Below, one piece after another: positions 46,201 to 55,460 of a stretch of 64,000 nt of DNA (the stretch's first letter is position 1; the number at the start of each line of letters is the position of its first letter). The notes under the pieces are model-generated. The model had not been told where the DNA came from and made no database searches. It worked only from the letters and a program-made list of their open reading frames with translations. The position numbers were made by a program, and so were the translations under genes. The DNA comes from Balneola sp. (GTDB lineage: Bacteria; Bacteroidota; Rhodothermia; Balneolales; Balneolaceae), in NCBI GenBank assembly GCA_003712055.1, contig RHLJ01000005.1, positions 124,001 through 188,000 of the forward strand. The letters run 5' to 3'.

Positions 46201-49200
46201 GAGAAGACCCTACTGGGCTAGAGTCATTTTATGAAGGAAAAATGTATCTGGATTTGGGGATTATTTCGGAAGATGTGATCCCGAATGGTCAATTGAATAC
46301 AGAAGACGGCCTTTCCTCAGTACTTAATAATCTGGTTGAGGATGACCCTGTTGGGCAGGCTCGGTCATATATTTCTCCCTCTCCTCCGTTTCAGCTTAAT
46401 CAATTTTCAAACTCGAACAGGCAACTTGAGGATGTTGGTTTAGATGGTGCTCCCAACCCGGGTACTTCCGGAGCAAATGGCTTAGATGAAGGCAATTTAT
46501 TCGCAGATTTCATTGAACAAATAAGAGTGGATTATGGAGATGGTAGCGAAATGTTCCAGGATGTTCAGGCTGACCCCTCCAATGATGATTATGTGTATTA
46601 CAATCAATCCATAGTACGTGATCTTGAATTGAATGAGCGGTTCTTTAGGATGTTAGGGTATCATGATGGAAATACCCCTGAAAGCTCAACGAATAGTGAC
46701 AAAACAGCTATTACACTCAAACCTGATACTGAAGGCCTTGTAAGTACCTCGGTTCAGCAATCAAATTCATATTTCCAGTATGAAATCGATTTTAATCCAG
46801 CTGATCAAAATCAGCTTCAGATCGGTGTAGATGGTACCTATATCGTTGATAAAGTAGTTGTTGGAAATGCAGACTCGGACACTTCAAATACTCTGGCCTG
46901 GTACCTTGTAAGGTTACCACTTACCGATTTTAAGCGGAAGATTGGTAACGTCGATAATTTCCAGAATATCTCTTACATGAGACTTTGGCTTTCAGGCTAT
47001 CAGCGTCCTTTTACGATGCGCTTCGCAACCTTTGAATTTATTGGTAGCCAGTGGAGAAAAGTAACAGAGCTTACAGAATCACCTGTCAGTGTTGATAACT
47101 TCAAAATTTCTACCATAAACATTGAGGAAAATGCCAATCGTGAGCCTTTTCCTTACCGACAACCAGATGGTTCGATTCGTGCACTAAACAGAGGTGCACA
47201 AGTTCAGGCTCTTGAGAATGAGCAATCCATTGTACTTAATGTTGAAGGGCTTGGCTCAGGAGAAATCCATATGATCAAGAAAGTATATCCTGGCAAATTG
47301 AATCTTCTCAACTATTCAAATATGAGGATGTTTGTACATGGTGAGGGTTTTGATGATGCTGGGGATGCAGAATTGGTAGTGAGGATCGGTAGTGACCTTG
47401 AGAACAACTTCTATGAATACCGACAACCGGTTACACCGTCCAGGCCTAGAAACTTCAATTACAATATCAATGATCCGGCAGGTTTGTCAGAAGAGGCTCA
47501 GGAAATCTGGAGGTACGATGAGAATAGCATGAACATTCTCATCTCTGCATTCAATGTATTAAAGCAACGAAGGGATGAAAATGGAGAAGATCCAACGGTT
47601 TTATACGAAGAGGATGGGTTACTTACTACTCTTATTGGAGATGAAGCAGTAGAAGGAGCAACACTGGCAATAAGAGGTAATCCTTCATTAGACAGGGTAA
47701 CTGAGATAGGTCTCGGGATTCGTAATCCCTATGATGCCAATGATTCCAATTCTCCGGGAACTCCAAGTTTGGATGCTGAATTTTGGTTAAACGAATTACG
47801 GGTATCAGGATTTGACAACGAACTTGGTTGGGCTGCAAATGCTAAATCGACAGTGAAATTAGCTGATTTTGCTACTGTAAATGCAAATCTAAGTCGTCGT
47901 ACAAATGGTTTTGGTGGGCTTGATTCCCGATTAGGAGACCGATCTATCTCTGATCAATTAGGGTATACCATAAGCACAACAGTTAATTTACATAAGTTGG
48001 TACCAGATAGGTATGGGTGGAATTTTCCGGTAAGCATTTCAAATCGACGAAATACTCAAACACCAAAATATCTGCCAGATCAAGGGGATATCCGGTTAAC
48101 AGATTTTGAGGATGCAGTAAACTCAAGAACAGATATAAGCAGCGGTGAGAAACAGTCTATTATAGACGACAAAATAAGTGATATTCAGACGGTGAGTGAG
48201 AACTTCTCATTTAATATGTCGAATATTTCTAAGACAGGTTCGAAAAGTAAACTTGCTCAGTATACCATAGACAATCTCCGCTTAAGCTATGTGTACAATA
48301 AGGGGTATTCCAAGAATCCTCAGTTAAGTTTTCAGGATAGATGGGACTATAGGGCTTCTGCTCAGTATAGCCTCCGATTGAGGCAGGTTCGGTTGTTCCG
48401 TCCCTTTGCTTTTACAAAGAATGTACCTCTTGCTAAAGCTTTAGCAGGGTTGAGACTTGGCTATATGCCTTCGTCAATAACCACATCCAGTACATTAACT
48501 CGTAGATATGATGAATCAAGACGGAGAAATTTAAATGATCCGAATACACTTCAACCGCTGAATCAACAGCATGCATTTACTCAGCAAAACAATTTTTCAC
48601 TGAATTATAGCCTGACTCCCTCTATACCCATTACTTTTAACTCCAGTACCAGCTTTGACCTTTCAAGTGCAGGTATAAAAGACCGGAACGCTTCTGGAGT
48701 AGATAGCAGTAGTTATGATGTGGTTCCAACTTTTGAGGTGCTAAAAGGGATAGTATCAGATTCACTCACCGCCAGACGATCTACTTATTCCGAACGGTAC
48801 ACCGCATCCTGGCGTCCCGATTTCTCAAAGATTGAGGCCATAAACTGGTTGAGCTATAATGCTTCATACGGGGGGGGATATCAATGGAATAATAGCCCAA
48901 GAGGATCAAATCTTGGGTCAAGTGTTGCGAACACTTTTCAGTTAGATAATACCGTAAGATTAAATACAGATCGTATTTTCAATAAGCTTGGCTTCTATAA
49001 TAAAATTCAGGATTCCGATAAATCTGAAACCGCTGAACGGAAATCAGCGAGAGAAGCCCGGAACAGGGAAATTGAAAATAATACTCCGGATAGCCTTCGT
49101 ACGCCAAGGCCTAGTCCCCAATTGGGTAAAGATTTACGTTATGTAGGTCGAAAAGCATTCCTGGCTATATTCAGTATGAAAGATTTTTCATTTGGATACA

Positions 49201-50519
49201 AAAGAACCAAAAGTGGAAGTCAACCGGGATATAGTGGGCAATCACAGATCTTCTATACTTTCAACAATACTGGTAGCGATAATTTTTCTCCTCCTTTCGG
49301 CTATAGAATTGGATTACAGGAACGCATTCCCCGGTCTCAGTTAATTGGAAATATCGATGGAATTAATGAAATAAGGTTTCCTGCAAATAACCGCTATCAG
49401 GATCAGATAACTGCCGGAACAAGAATCTCTCCGTTTCAGAATATGACGATTGATTTAGATTGGACTGCCTCGTTTTCGAATACCAGGACTGAGAATTTAG
49501 TAGTTAGTACAGCAGGAGAATTTAACTCTACTACCACTGAGTCAGGAAATTATACTACCTCTGTTTGGGCTTTTGGAGGAGGGTACGAGGACTTGCTAAC
49601 CAGGCAGATTGAGGCCGCCTATGATGATATTACCGAAGGTAGCACGGTACTAAGAGATTCAACGGGCAACGGAGATGGAAGAGGGGTTCTTAATCGTAAT
49701 ACTCTTCAAGATGATTTTAGAAAAGCCTATTTAGGAGGTGGAAGTGTTGGTAGAGGAGATAAGGGATTTATCGCTTTTCCATTACCTCAGTGGCGGATAA
49801 ATTGGTCCAGGTTAGAACAATACATCCCGTTTTTGGGTCAATACATGAATACAGCAACCCTGGTTCACTCTTATCGGGGTACTTACCGGGTAGATTGGAG
49901 TTTAAATGCAGTGACAGGGTTACAGCCTGGGCAGTCGTTAGGTGATTTTACTGTGTTGGATGAAAGAGGTTTGTATGAACCAACTTCAATTCGTGTGGAA
50001 CGGAGATTCTCTCCTCTAGCAAAGCTAAATGTGACCTGGAAATCGAACCTTCGGACAGAGTTAGGTTATGATCGTTCAGTGATTTCCGCCTTTGCAATAA
50101 ACAGTAGTAGGGTAACCGAAACCCTTACGAGTGGTATCGATTTTGCTGTTAACTATACCTTTAGAAACGTGAAGATTTCTTTTCTCCCAGGTATAAAAAA
50201 CAATATAGATATGAGTATTAGAGGGAGCATAGATAATGATTTGGAGAACAGCTATAAGCTGGATACTGACTTAAGTAATACACTTAGGGATGCAGATCAG
50301 CTACCAAGCATAGGTCAGGCTATAAGTGATAGCAGGAAAACAAAAAGAACAACAGAGAGAAAACGAATAAACGGATCTCTAAACCTTGGATATCAAATTT
50401 CAAGAACTATTTCTTCGAATTTTGAATATACCTATAGCAGGATTGAAGCTATTGACTTACCCACCAGGACGAATCATGATATCCGATTTAATATCAGAAT
50501 TGCTATTCGTTCGAGGTAA
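43236..50519 (+). CDS. sprA: SprA, outer-membrane translocon of the type IX secretion system
   Basis: A giant 2427-residue protein starting at GTG, with signal peptide (1-28, VRVSYAQE). It is the length and architecture of SprA/Sov: N-terminal plug-like part (about 100-280, NVPGGENSAFTTIFGTNEVNLRVNGSANMNVGAS), repeated GSFILDFGLVEGSVKVFANNVELTEGSDYEVDYSFG segments, jelly-roll insertions and a huge C-terminal beta-barrel. SprA conducts folded T9SS cargo such as the subtilase at 30432 across the outer membrane and is required for gliding in Flavobacterium. No other T9SS gene is in this window. It overlaps the convergent lnt by 17 bases. Confidence 0.95.
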   Translation: MRLILRLYFLITYLMLFGVLAGVRVSYAQEVSDSLSVAPDSTLNEIKFFSNSQGARISALSINKSRSLYGRTPGFYQTDVTWDSLSTYRIKRTIFGRDFFYPTVTDFETYADLKKEQQKDQIQSILVRESRSQEDEGRGLLDFKINVPGGENSAFTTIFGTNEVNLRVNGSANMNVGASIQTLDDGTLSPDQRRRVDPTFNQNLQLNIQGTIGDKLTIATDWDTERQFDFENRLSIVYRGYEDEIIKSIEMGNVSMETGNSLVSGGKALFGIKAVSELGPLKVTSVISQQEGKNNSKKINGGSQETQISLSPADYEDGRHFFLDFFNRSLFEESLADPQNILQPYQVTELYVYVSRATDQSASDRTVPAIALLDLGVNTSGGLPSNEDDIFEQALLDALRPTNSGATNEDFGVTSQEYVDASFELLEEGVDYTFNRALGFISMKSFINSGDAIAVSYVYSNPSDGQPVQVGELTATEGNKLYLKLLRPGGMTTQDRAWLLTMRNIYSLGVTGFTPEGFELNITETRGNQPVFSLPNRSQELLEDLGLDRVDSEGAIGKDNIVDFISPILNSETGKLMFPYLEPFGDRVFNLLDGIVTDSVRDAFAFTELYDLKQTDARVSSKNGNYEVSGVSSGGVSGSFILDFGLVEGSVKVFANNVELTEGSDYEVDYSFGSLTILNDKYLAPGQEIEIEYESNQFSIIGQKNFTGIRAEYTVSDDIRIGSTFFQLREQPLSDKIRIGNEPINNTILGLDARAQFDTPWLTRFIDKIPLLQTRTPSNFSFTGEFAQLRPGVAQTNAVQEAIDNGELFEDEENGLVFIDDFEGAEYSISFVNPTRWNLATAPAAIPGYASDDSYFFDPDNTPPQSLADRKARSDLRSQFSWYSIPRNLTSIGNATYNIESRPIRIDEVFRGREIVNANDAQLTPLDVFYDPTNRGPYNYNMDLKNLLENEPERTWGGMTAVIPPGQEDLVQNNIEFLEFWIQPVLPNGEDPTGLESFYEGKMYLDLGIISEDVIPNGQLNTEDGLSSVLNNLVEDDPVGQARSYISPSPPFQLNQFSNSNRQLEDVGLDGAPNPGTSGANGLDEGNLFADFIEQIRVDYGDGSEMFQDVQADPSNDDYVYYNQSIVRDLELNERFFRMLGYHDGNTPESSTNSDKTAITLKPDTEGLVSTSVQQSNSYFQYEIDFNPADQNQLQIGVDGTYIVDKVVVGNADSDTSNTLAWYLVRLPLTDFKRKIGNVDNFQNISYMRLWLSGYQRPFTMRFATFEFIGSQWRKVTELTESPVSVDNFKISTINIEENANREPFPYRQPDGSIRALNRGAQVQALENEQSIVLNVEGLGSGEIHMIKKVYPGKLNLLNYSNMRMFVHGEGFDDAGDAELVVRIGSDLENNFYEYRQPVTPSRPRNFNYNINDPAGLSEEAQEIWRYDENSMNILISAFNVLKQRRDENGEDPTVLYEEDGLLTTLIGDEAVEGATLAIRGNPSLDRVTEIGLGIRNPYDANDSNSPGTPSLDAEFWLNELRVSGFDNELGWAANAKSTVKLADFATVNANLSRRTNGFGGLDSRLGDRSISDQLGYTISTTVNLHKLVPDRYGWNFPVSISNRRNTQTPKYLPDQGDIRLTDFEDAVNSRTDISSGEKQSIIDDKISDIQTVSENFSFNMSNISKTGSKSKLAQYTIDNLRLSYVYNKGYSKNPQLSFQDRWDYRASAQYSLRLRQVRLFRPFAFTKNVPLAKALAGLRLGYMPSSITTSSTLTRRYDESRRRNLNDPNTLQPLNQQHAFTQQNNFSLNYSLTPSIPITFNSSTSFDLSSAGIKDRNASGVDSSSYDVVPTFEVLKGIVSDSLTARRSTYSERYTASWRPDFSKIEAINWLSYNASYGGGYQWNNSPRGSNLGSSVANTFQLDNTVRLNTDRIFNKLGFYNKIQDSDKSETAERKSAREARNREIENNTPDSLRTPRPSPQLGKDLRYVGRKAFLAIFSMKDFSFGYKRTKSGSQPGYSGQSQIFYTFNNTGSDNFSPPFGYRIGLQERIPRSQLIGNIDGINEIRFPANNRYQDQITAGTRISPFQNMTIDLDWTASFSNTRTENLVVSTAGEFNSTTTESGNYTTSVWAFGGGYEDLLTRQIEAAYDDITEGSTVLRDSTGNGDGRGVLNRNTLQDDFRKAYLGGGSVGRGDKGFIAFPLPQWRINWSRLEQYIPFLGQYMNTATLVHSYRGTYRVDWSLNAVTGLQPGQSLGDFTVLDERGLYEPTSIRVERRFSPLAKLNVTWKSNLRTELGYDRSVISAFAINSSRVTETLTSGIDFAVNYTFRNVKISFLPGIKNNIDMSIRGSIDNDLENSYKLDTDLSNTLRDADQLPSIGQAISDSRKTKRTTERKRINGSLNLGYQISRTISSNFEYTYSRIEAIDLPTRTNHDIRFNIRIAIRSR

Positions 50520-52062
50520 CAGCAGCTTTTGCTTTCCTAAACCTTCCAATCAATAAACCCAGGAAAGTTAAAGCAAGGGTGAGGTAGGAAACCCAATCTC
50601 CAAACCGTGCATAAAGGGTAGAAGTTTGAACATTGGGGATGGTAGAAGTAAACCCTGTGCGGATCCAATAATCTGTTTTCTGCTCAATGGTTCCATCTGG
50701 TCTAATGATTCCGGAAGTACCATTATTGGCGCTTCTTACTATCCAACGATCAAATTCAATAGCTCTTAAACGAGCATAAGCAAAATGTTGGAGATGTCCA
50801 CTCGAATTACCCCACCATCCGTCGTTGGTTATGATAGTTATAAAATCTGCTCCATCAGTTACGAATTTTCTAGTCCATGAAGGATATACTGAATCATAGC
50901 AGACAAGACCAGGAGTAGAGTAAGTCTCTGCTTCTAACATATCAGGAGTGTTACCTTGTCCAAAACCCGCTTGCCTACCCCAATCTATCCATCCAAACAC
51001 GTCTATTTTTGAGAAGAAAGGTAAGAATGGAAAACGCTCAACAATGGGAACTAAATTAGCTTTGTCGTACCTTGATTTGAAGCCATTGTTCTCTACATAG
51101 AGGGCAGAGTTAAACACATTATAAGGCCTCCCATTAATTAAGCCGCGGTATAAATCAGGTTCTTCATCATAAATGGTATAAAGCCCGGTACCCACTATGA
51201 AATCTGTATTCCACGCTCTTGCGGAGTCTGCAATACGCTGACTAGTGTAAGAATTAAAAAAGATGGGCTTATCGATTGCATTTTCAGGCCAAACAATGAG
51301 TTCGGTATTCTCGAGACGGGTTTTTTGAGTGATTGAAAAAAGACTATCCAATACTTCTCCTGCTCCACTCATGCCTCCATAATCTTCATAGGAGTCATGA
51401 TTAGGTTGAATTACCGCCACTCTGGTAACATTTTCATGATTAGAAGGAAGTTCTGATACAGCAAAATAAATTAAGGAGAGGAGGGGAAGAACTAGGAGAG
51501 ATGCAATTGAACTGTTCAGAAGCAGCTTTGATTTATATTTGATAGTCTGAGTTGCCAAAGCAGCCGTAAAAACAACCCAAAAAGAAATCCCAAGGTGTCC
51601 AGTGATAGATATGTATTGGATCATACCTATATGATTAGACCATGCATTTCCGATTGCCAGCCAGGGCCATGCTAAATCCCAATGATGATGCAAAAACTCA
51701 TAACTAACCCAGGCAGAGGCTTGTAGTAAGGCTACAAGAAATGGAGAGCTAAACTTTCTCGAGAAAAAAAGTGATAAAGCCAGAGGAATAGTCATCAATA
51801 CACTATTAGCCAAAATAGCTGCAGTGCCAGCTCCAATACTGGCCATCATTAACCAGTACGTAGCTCCTAAATTCCAAATAAGAAACCCTAAATATGTGTA
51901 ATAAGCAGTTTGTTTATAGGATTCACACTCATCAATCAGTTTGAAGAAAAGGATGAACGCAGGAATAGATAAAAAAGAGAGGTTTACAGGAGGAAAGCTT
52001 AGTGCTAATAATATACCTGCAGTTCCAGATAATGCCCATTTATTCGACAGCCATGTATTCAT
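50503..52062 (-). CDS. lnt: Apolipoprotein N-acyltransferase
   Basis: A 519-residue inner-membrane enzyme with six or so N-terminal helices (1-190) and a nitrilase-type periplasmic domain. The catalytic triad can be placed as Glu near 258 (ELIVWPENAIDK), Lys near 334 (SRYDKANLVPIVE) and Cys near 388 (GLVCYDSVYPSW). It N-acylates the lipid-modified cysteine of lipoproteins, of which this window encodes many. It overlaps rsmI by 4 bases and sprA's tail by 17 bases. Confidence 0.95.
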   Translation of the reverse strand: MNTWLSNKWALSGTAGILLALSFPPVNLSFLSIPAFILFFKLIDECESYKQTAYYTYLGFLIWNLGATYWLMMASIGAGTAAILANSVLMTIPLALSLFFSRKFSSPFLVALLQASAWVSYEFLHHHWDLAWPWLAIGNAWSNHIGMIQYISITGHLGISFWVVFTAALATQTIKYKSKLLLNSSIASLLVLPLLSLIYFAVSELPSNHENVTRVAVIQPNHDSYEDYGGMSGAGEVLDSLFSITQKTRLENTELIVWPENAIDKPIFFNSYTSQRIADSARAWNTDFIVGTGLYTIYDEEPDLYRGLINGRPYNVFNSALYVENNGFKSRYDKANLVPIVERFPFLPFFSKIDVFGWIDWGRQAGFGQGNTPDMLEAETYSTPGLVCYDSVYPSWTRKFVTDGADFITIITNDGWWGNSSGHLQHFAYARLRAIEFDRWIVRSANNGTSGIIRPDGTIEQKTDYWIRTGFTSTIPNVQTSTLYARFGDWVSYLTLALTFLGLLIGRFRKAKAAVTSNE

Positions 52063-52742
52063 TCTGAGTACCCTTTACCTGAAATAATTACCACAATTTC
52101 GCCTTTTATAGAATCACGCGAAGAAAACTCTTCTTTTACTTCGGTTATTGTGCCCCTTACAATTTCTTCAAAAGATTTAGTTAGTTCTCTTGCAACGGCG
52201 ATTAAACGATCTGGTTCAAAGTATTGCTCCAGTTCGCCAAGTAATTTTATCAACCTGTTGGGGCTTTCATAGATAATGAGTGTTCGTTCTTCCCCGACTA
52301 GTTGAGAAAGACGTTTCTGCCGCCCCTTTTTTTGAGGTAAAAACCCTTCAAATACATAACGATCACTTGGTAATCCGCTTGCAACAAGAGCCGTAGTAGC
52401 GGCATCAGGCCCTGGAACTACTATTACATCATAGCCTTCTTGTTTAGCAGCCCTTATAGCGAGGAATCCTGGATCTGAAATTCCAGGCATACCTGCATCC
52501 GAAATCAAGGCAACACTTTGATTGGCTTCTAAGATATTTAGCACATGCTTAACCTTGGAATGTTCATTATGCTGATGGAATGAGAATGTGGGTTTATTAA
52601 TCCCAAATCGTTGTAGAAGCTTGCTTGAGGTTCGGGTATCCTCGCAGGCTATGTAGTCAGCTGAATTTAGAGTTTCGATAGCTCGTTGAGAGAAATCTCC
52701 TAAGTTTCCAATTGGTGTAGCTACGATATAAAGTGTAGACAA
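52059..52742 (-). CDS. rsmI: 16S rRNA 2'-O-ribose C1402 methyltransferase
   Basis: A 227-residue tetrapyrrole-methylase-fold enzyme. RsmI hallmarks are LYIVATPIGNLGDFSQRAIETL, ACEDTRTSSKLLQRFGI, SDAGMPGISDPG, and VPGPDAATTALVASGLPSDRYVFEGFLP with the KKGRQKRL basic loop. It is shorter at the C-terminus than E. coli RsmI (about 286), as many non-proteobacterial forms are. It is the first gene of the rsmI-lnt pair. Confidence 0.95.
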   Translation of the reverse strand: MSTLYIVATPIGNLGDFSQRAIETLNSADYIACEDTRTSSKLLQRFGINKPTFSFHQHNEHSKVKHVLNILEANQSVALISDAGMPGISDPGFLAIRAAKQEGYDVIVVPGPDAATTALVASGLPSDRYVFEGFLPQKKGRQKRLSQLVGEERTLIIYESPNRLIKLLGELEQYFEPDRLIAVARELTKSFEEIVRGTITEVKEEFSSRDSIKGEIVVIISGKGYSE

Positions 52743-52864
52743 AGCTGAGTTATTAAATGAAGAATCAATGGAGCTAAAAATACGACCAAGCTTAAGGATT
52801 CAAAATTCAATTATTCTTTAAAAGCTGTATCATTAAAGCAGAATATTAATACTTAATTATTTCA

Positions 52865-53251
52865 ATGAAATTTAAACCTTCAGGACTGAATCATATCACT
52901 ATCAGGGTAAACAGAATCAATGCATCCAAAGAGTTTTATGGAGACATATTAGGGCTTGAGCTAATCAAAACAATGGGGCAGAGCATGGCAGTATACGATA
53001 TAGGCAATGGGGATACCCTTGTTATTGTAGAAGCAGAAACCAGCTATGACCCCACTTCCAGAGACTTTAGAGTAGACCACTTTGGGTTTTATGTCGATTC
53101 TCCTGAAGAAGTAAATGAGATAGCTGAGTATTTCAGGGATAAAGAAGTAACGATAATGAGCGGTCCTGCTAACAGAAAAAAAGGGCGTTTTCTTTTTGTG
53201 GCCGATCCTGATGGGAATATGATCGAGTTCTTTTATGAAGAAAAAAATTAG
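52865..53251 (+). CDS. VOC-family (glyoxalase/dioxygenase-like) metalloprotein
   Basis: A 128-residue vicinal-oxygen-chelate protein with two beta-alpha-beta-beta-beta repeats. Candidate metal ligands are His in LNHITIRVN (about 9), His in VDHFGFYVD and Glu in NMIEFFYEE (about 122). The layout resembles glutathione transferase FosA or methylmalonyl-CoA epimerase-like proteins, but the substrate is unclear. Its last 17 bases overlap the downstream 2TM gene. Confidence 0.85.
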   Translation: MKFKPSGLNHITIRVNRINASKEFYGDILGLELIKTMGQSMAVYDIGNGDTLVIVEAETSYDPTSRDFRVDHFGFYVDSPEEVNEIAEYFRDKEVTIMSGPANRKKGRFLFVADPDGNMIEFFYEEKN

Positions 53252-53621
53252 TCAGGAAGAGTTATCTAATCTCCGAAAAAAAGAACAGGCTCGCAGAGAA
53301 ATGGAATATGAGCTACGGAGAGACTTGAAGCTGGGGGGCAAGCAAGAGGATATAAGAGAAAAAAGCTATTCGAATCATAACAGATTAGGAATCGCGGCGA
53401 TTAATTTCTTCGGTACACTCTTCATCCAATACATCATTTACTTTATAATACTTTTTAAGATCAGGTATTTCTTTAGGTTTTTTTTCGACATACATGTTGA
53501 GTATGCTTCTTATGTGTGGTCTTTACAAATATTTTTTTGGATTGCAGCATTTTGGAGTGTGTACTTAAAAAGAAGTATCCTTGATACCATACTGCAAAAG
53601 TATACTGATTTTATGACCTAG
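53235..53621 (+). CDS. 2TM-domain small membrane protein
   Basis: A 128-residue protein with a charged N-terminal helix (about 3-45, many Lys/Arg/Glu), then two membrane helices (about 57-75 and 93-110) separated by a short FDIHVEYA loop, and a basic end. This matches the 2TM domain often fused to LytTR or histidine kinases in Bacteroidota, here as a single unit. It is co-translated with the VOC gene. Role unknown. Confidence 0.7.
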   Translation: MKKKISQEELSNLRKKEQARREMEYELRRDLKLGGKQEDIREKSYSNHNRLGIAAINFFGTLFIQYIIYFIILFKIRYFFRFFFDIHVEYASYVWSLQIFFWIAAFWSVYLKRSILDTILQKYTDFMT

Positions 53622-53656
53622 GTAGTGTACCTCTTATTACTCGATAAATGGTTTCC

Positions 53657-54349
53657 CTAGAATTCATAGAATTCCTGATGATGTACTTCGAAGTAATCAT
53701 ACCTGTTCCAATCGGTGTTGATTACAATTCCTCCAAGTAGATAAAGTCGGATATCCTCTAAGTCGTTCTGTACTTGTTCTAATATGTCGTGCATTTTCTT
53801 ATGAATTGCTTCATAAGCCAGTTCTGTTACTTTTTTTAAAGGAACTTCGGCACTTTCAATCTCATTTTTATAACCACTCAAGTGCTGAATTACTCGTGCT
53901 TGTTGATAATCCAGAGGGAAATCTGTCGAGGGTGCTTTATTTTCCTTAATAGCATTTAAAGCTGCTACCAGTGAACCACAACAAGTAGAAGAAGCAAATT
54001 GGTTTTGACGGTTAACACGCCCTATTTGTCCATCCTCTGAGACTCCAATATGAGGACCATATAAAATCATAGCTGCTCCATGGGTAGGGACGTGGCTAAG
54101 AAAGGCCTTTAGTCCAGTGATCCCAGTAAATGGTAATCCCGAAATTCCTCCTAAAATAAAAGGGCCCGGGCCAGCAAAAAGATGGTAGAACTCAGGAAAC
54201 ATGTTATTTACCTCATCACTACAAAGCGAAGTAGCCCATAAACTGGATTTAAGTTCTAGACCCTTATCCATAAAATCCCTGACAATTTGGTCTTCAAGCT
54301 GTCGGATAGTTAGAGCATTAGGAAAGTGGTGGGGGATGGTTGTATACAT
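53657..54349 (-). CDS. LCIB-type (theta/beta-like) carbonic anhydrase
   Basis: A 230-residue soluble protein that aligns by eye with the catalytic domain of LCIB (limiting-CO2-inducible B) proteins of algae: ATSLCSDEVN, FILGGISGLPFTGITGLKAFLSHVP, LYGPHIGVSEDGQIGRVNRQNQ and SSTCCGSLVAA. Predicted zinc ligands are Cys43, His86 and Cys124; Asp45 is the likely counterpart of the beta-CA Asp. LCIB proteins interconvert CO2 and bicarbonate. It is divergent from the sbtA-sbtB operon across 153 bases, which supports an inorganic-carbon role. No signal or transit peptide, so cytosolic. Activity must be tested, as some LCIB relatives are inactive. Confidence 0.8.
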   Translation of the reverse strand: MYTTIPHHFPNALTIRQLEDQIVRDFMDKGLELKSSLWATSLCSDEVNNMFPEFYHLFAGPGPFILGGISGLPFTGITGLKAFLSHVPTHGAAMILYGPHIGVSEDGQIGRVNRQNQFASSTCCGSLVAALNAIKENKAPSTDFPLDYQQARVIQHLSGYKNEIESAEVPLKKVTELAYEAIHKKMHDILEQVQNDLEDIRLYLLGGIVINTDWNRYDYFEVHHQEFYEF

Positions 54350-54502
54350 ATATGCTTATTAGGCTACTTTTTTGGCGATTGAATATAGAAGATGTTTGAT
54401 AACATAGGTAAAAAAAACCGAGGGCTACCCAATTCAATAAATGGACTCATTTTTTTTTGTTAATTTTTGGAGCTTTAAAAACTGACTACATCTCTACTCT
54501 AA
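54350..54502. promoter_or_regulatory. Divergent promoter region of the LCIB / sbtAB module
   Basis: This 153-base AT-rich gap separates the start codons of the LCIB gene and sbtA and must hold both promoters. It has long A and T tracts (near 54409 and 54448) but no operator palindrome that I could identify. Shared promoter use implies co-regulation of carbonic anhydrase and bicarbonate uptake. Confidence 0.5.
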
Positions 54503-55459
54503 ATGGAATCTTTATTATCCAATTTTGCATCCCCCGTAGTTCTCGCTTTTGTACTGGGTATTCTGGCAAAGACGTTTAAAAGTGATCTCGAAATTCCTAA
54601 ACCCCTTTATCAGGGTATATCCATTTACTTGTTGTTGGCTATTGGTCTAAAGGGTGGAGTTGAGTTAAGTAAAACCCCATTTAGTGAATTTGTCTGGCCT
54701 GCAGCAGCAACACTTGCACTTGGAGTACTAACCCCTTTGATTGCTTATGTGGTGCTAAGGTACCTAGGGAAGATGGATTTGATTAATGCCTCTGCGGTAG
54801 CAGCTCACTATGGATCAGTATCAGCTGTTACTTTCATTGCTTCTGTTGCATATATGGAGGCACAGGGATTAACTCCCGAGGGTTTCATGCCTACGTTAGT
54901 TGCTATACTTGAAGTCCCAGGAATAATAGTGGCGTTAATGATTCCTCAGCTTATGGGCTCGAACAAAGGTTCTTTCAAAAAGGCACTACATGAAGTAGTA
55001 ACAGGAAGCAGTATCATACTTTTGCTGGGAGGTCTAACAATTGGATTTATTGCCGGCCCTGTAAAGTTTGAATCAGTTCAACCATTTTTCGTTAGCGGTT
55101 TTCAAGGTGCGCTAGTTCTTTTCCTGCTTGAATTGGGGATGGTTACTGCTCGTCGCCTTCAGGATTTGAAAAAAGTGGGATTCTTCCTTCTTGGATTTGG
55201 AATCATTGTCCCCATATTTTTTGGACTAATGGCCGTTTGGGTTGGACAACTGGCGGGGTTAAGTATTGCAGGCTCTGCAGTCCTGGCTGCAATGGTTTCC
55301 AGTGGATCTTATATTGCTGCACCTGCTGCAGTAAGAATTGCTTTACCCAAAGCAAGTCCAACTTTATATCTGACAGCTTCGTTAGGTATTACTTTCCCAT
55401 TTAACATTGCTCTGGGAATTCCACTATATCTTTATTTGGCTAATTTAATTGGAGGCTGA
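54503..55459 (+). CDS. sbtA: SbtA-type sodium-dependent bicarbonate transporter, compact form
   Basis: A 318-residue integral membrane protein with ten predicted helices in two inverted halves (about 5-150 and 165-318). Family motifs are ISIYLLLAIGLKGGVELS, AAHYGSVSAVTFIA, VAILEVPGIIVALMIPQL and MVSSGSYIAAPAAVRIALPKASPTLYLT. Cyanobacterial SbtA (about 370 residues) imports bicarbonate with sodium and has a long cytosolic linker between halves; here the linker (GSNKGSFKKALHEV) is only about 15 residues. It is followed one base later by sbtB. Bicarbonate as substrate is inferred from the family and from the neighbouring carbonic anhydrase. Confidence 0.88.
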   Translation: MESLLSNFASPVVLAFVLGILAKTFKSDLEIPKPLYQGISIYLLLAIGLKGGVELSKTPFSEFVWPAAATLALGVLTPLIAYVVLRYLGKMDLINASAVAAHYGSVSAVTFIASVAYMEAQGLTPEGFMPTLVAILEVPGIIVALMIPQLMGSNKGSFKKALHEVVTGSSIILLLGGLTIGFIAGPVKFESVQPFFVSGFQGALVLFLLELGMVTARRLQDLKKVGFFLLGFGIIVPIFFGLMAVWVGQLAGLSIAGSAVLAAMVSSGSYIAAPAAVRIALPKASPTLYLTASLGITFPFNIALGIPLYLYLANLIGG

Positions 55460-55460
55460 T

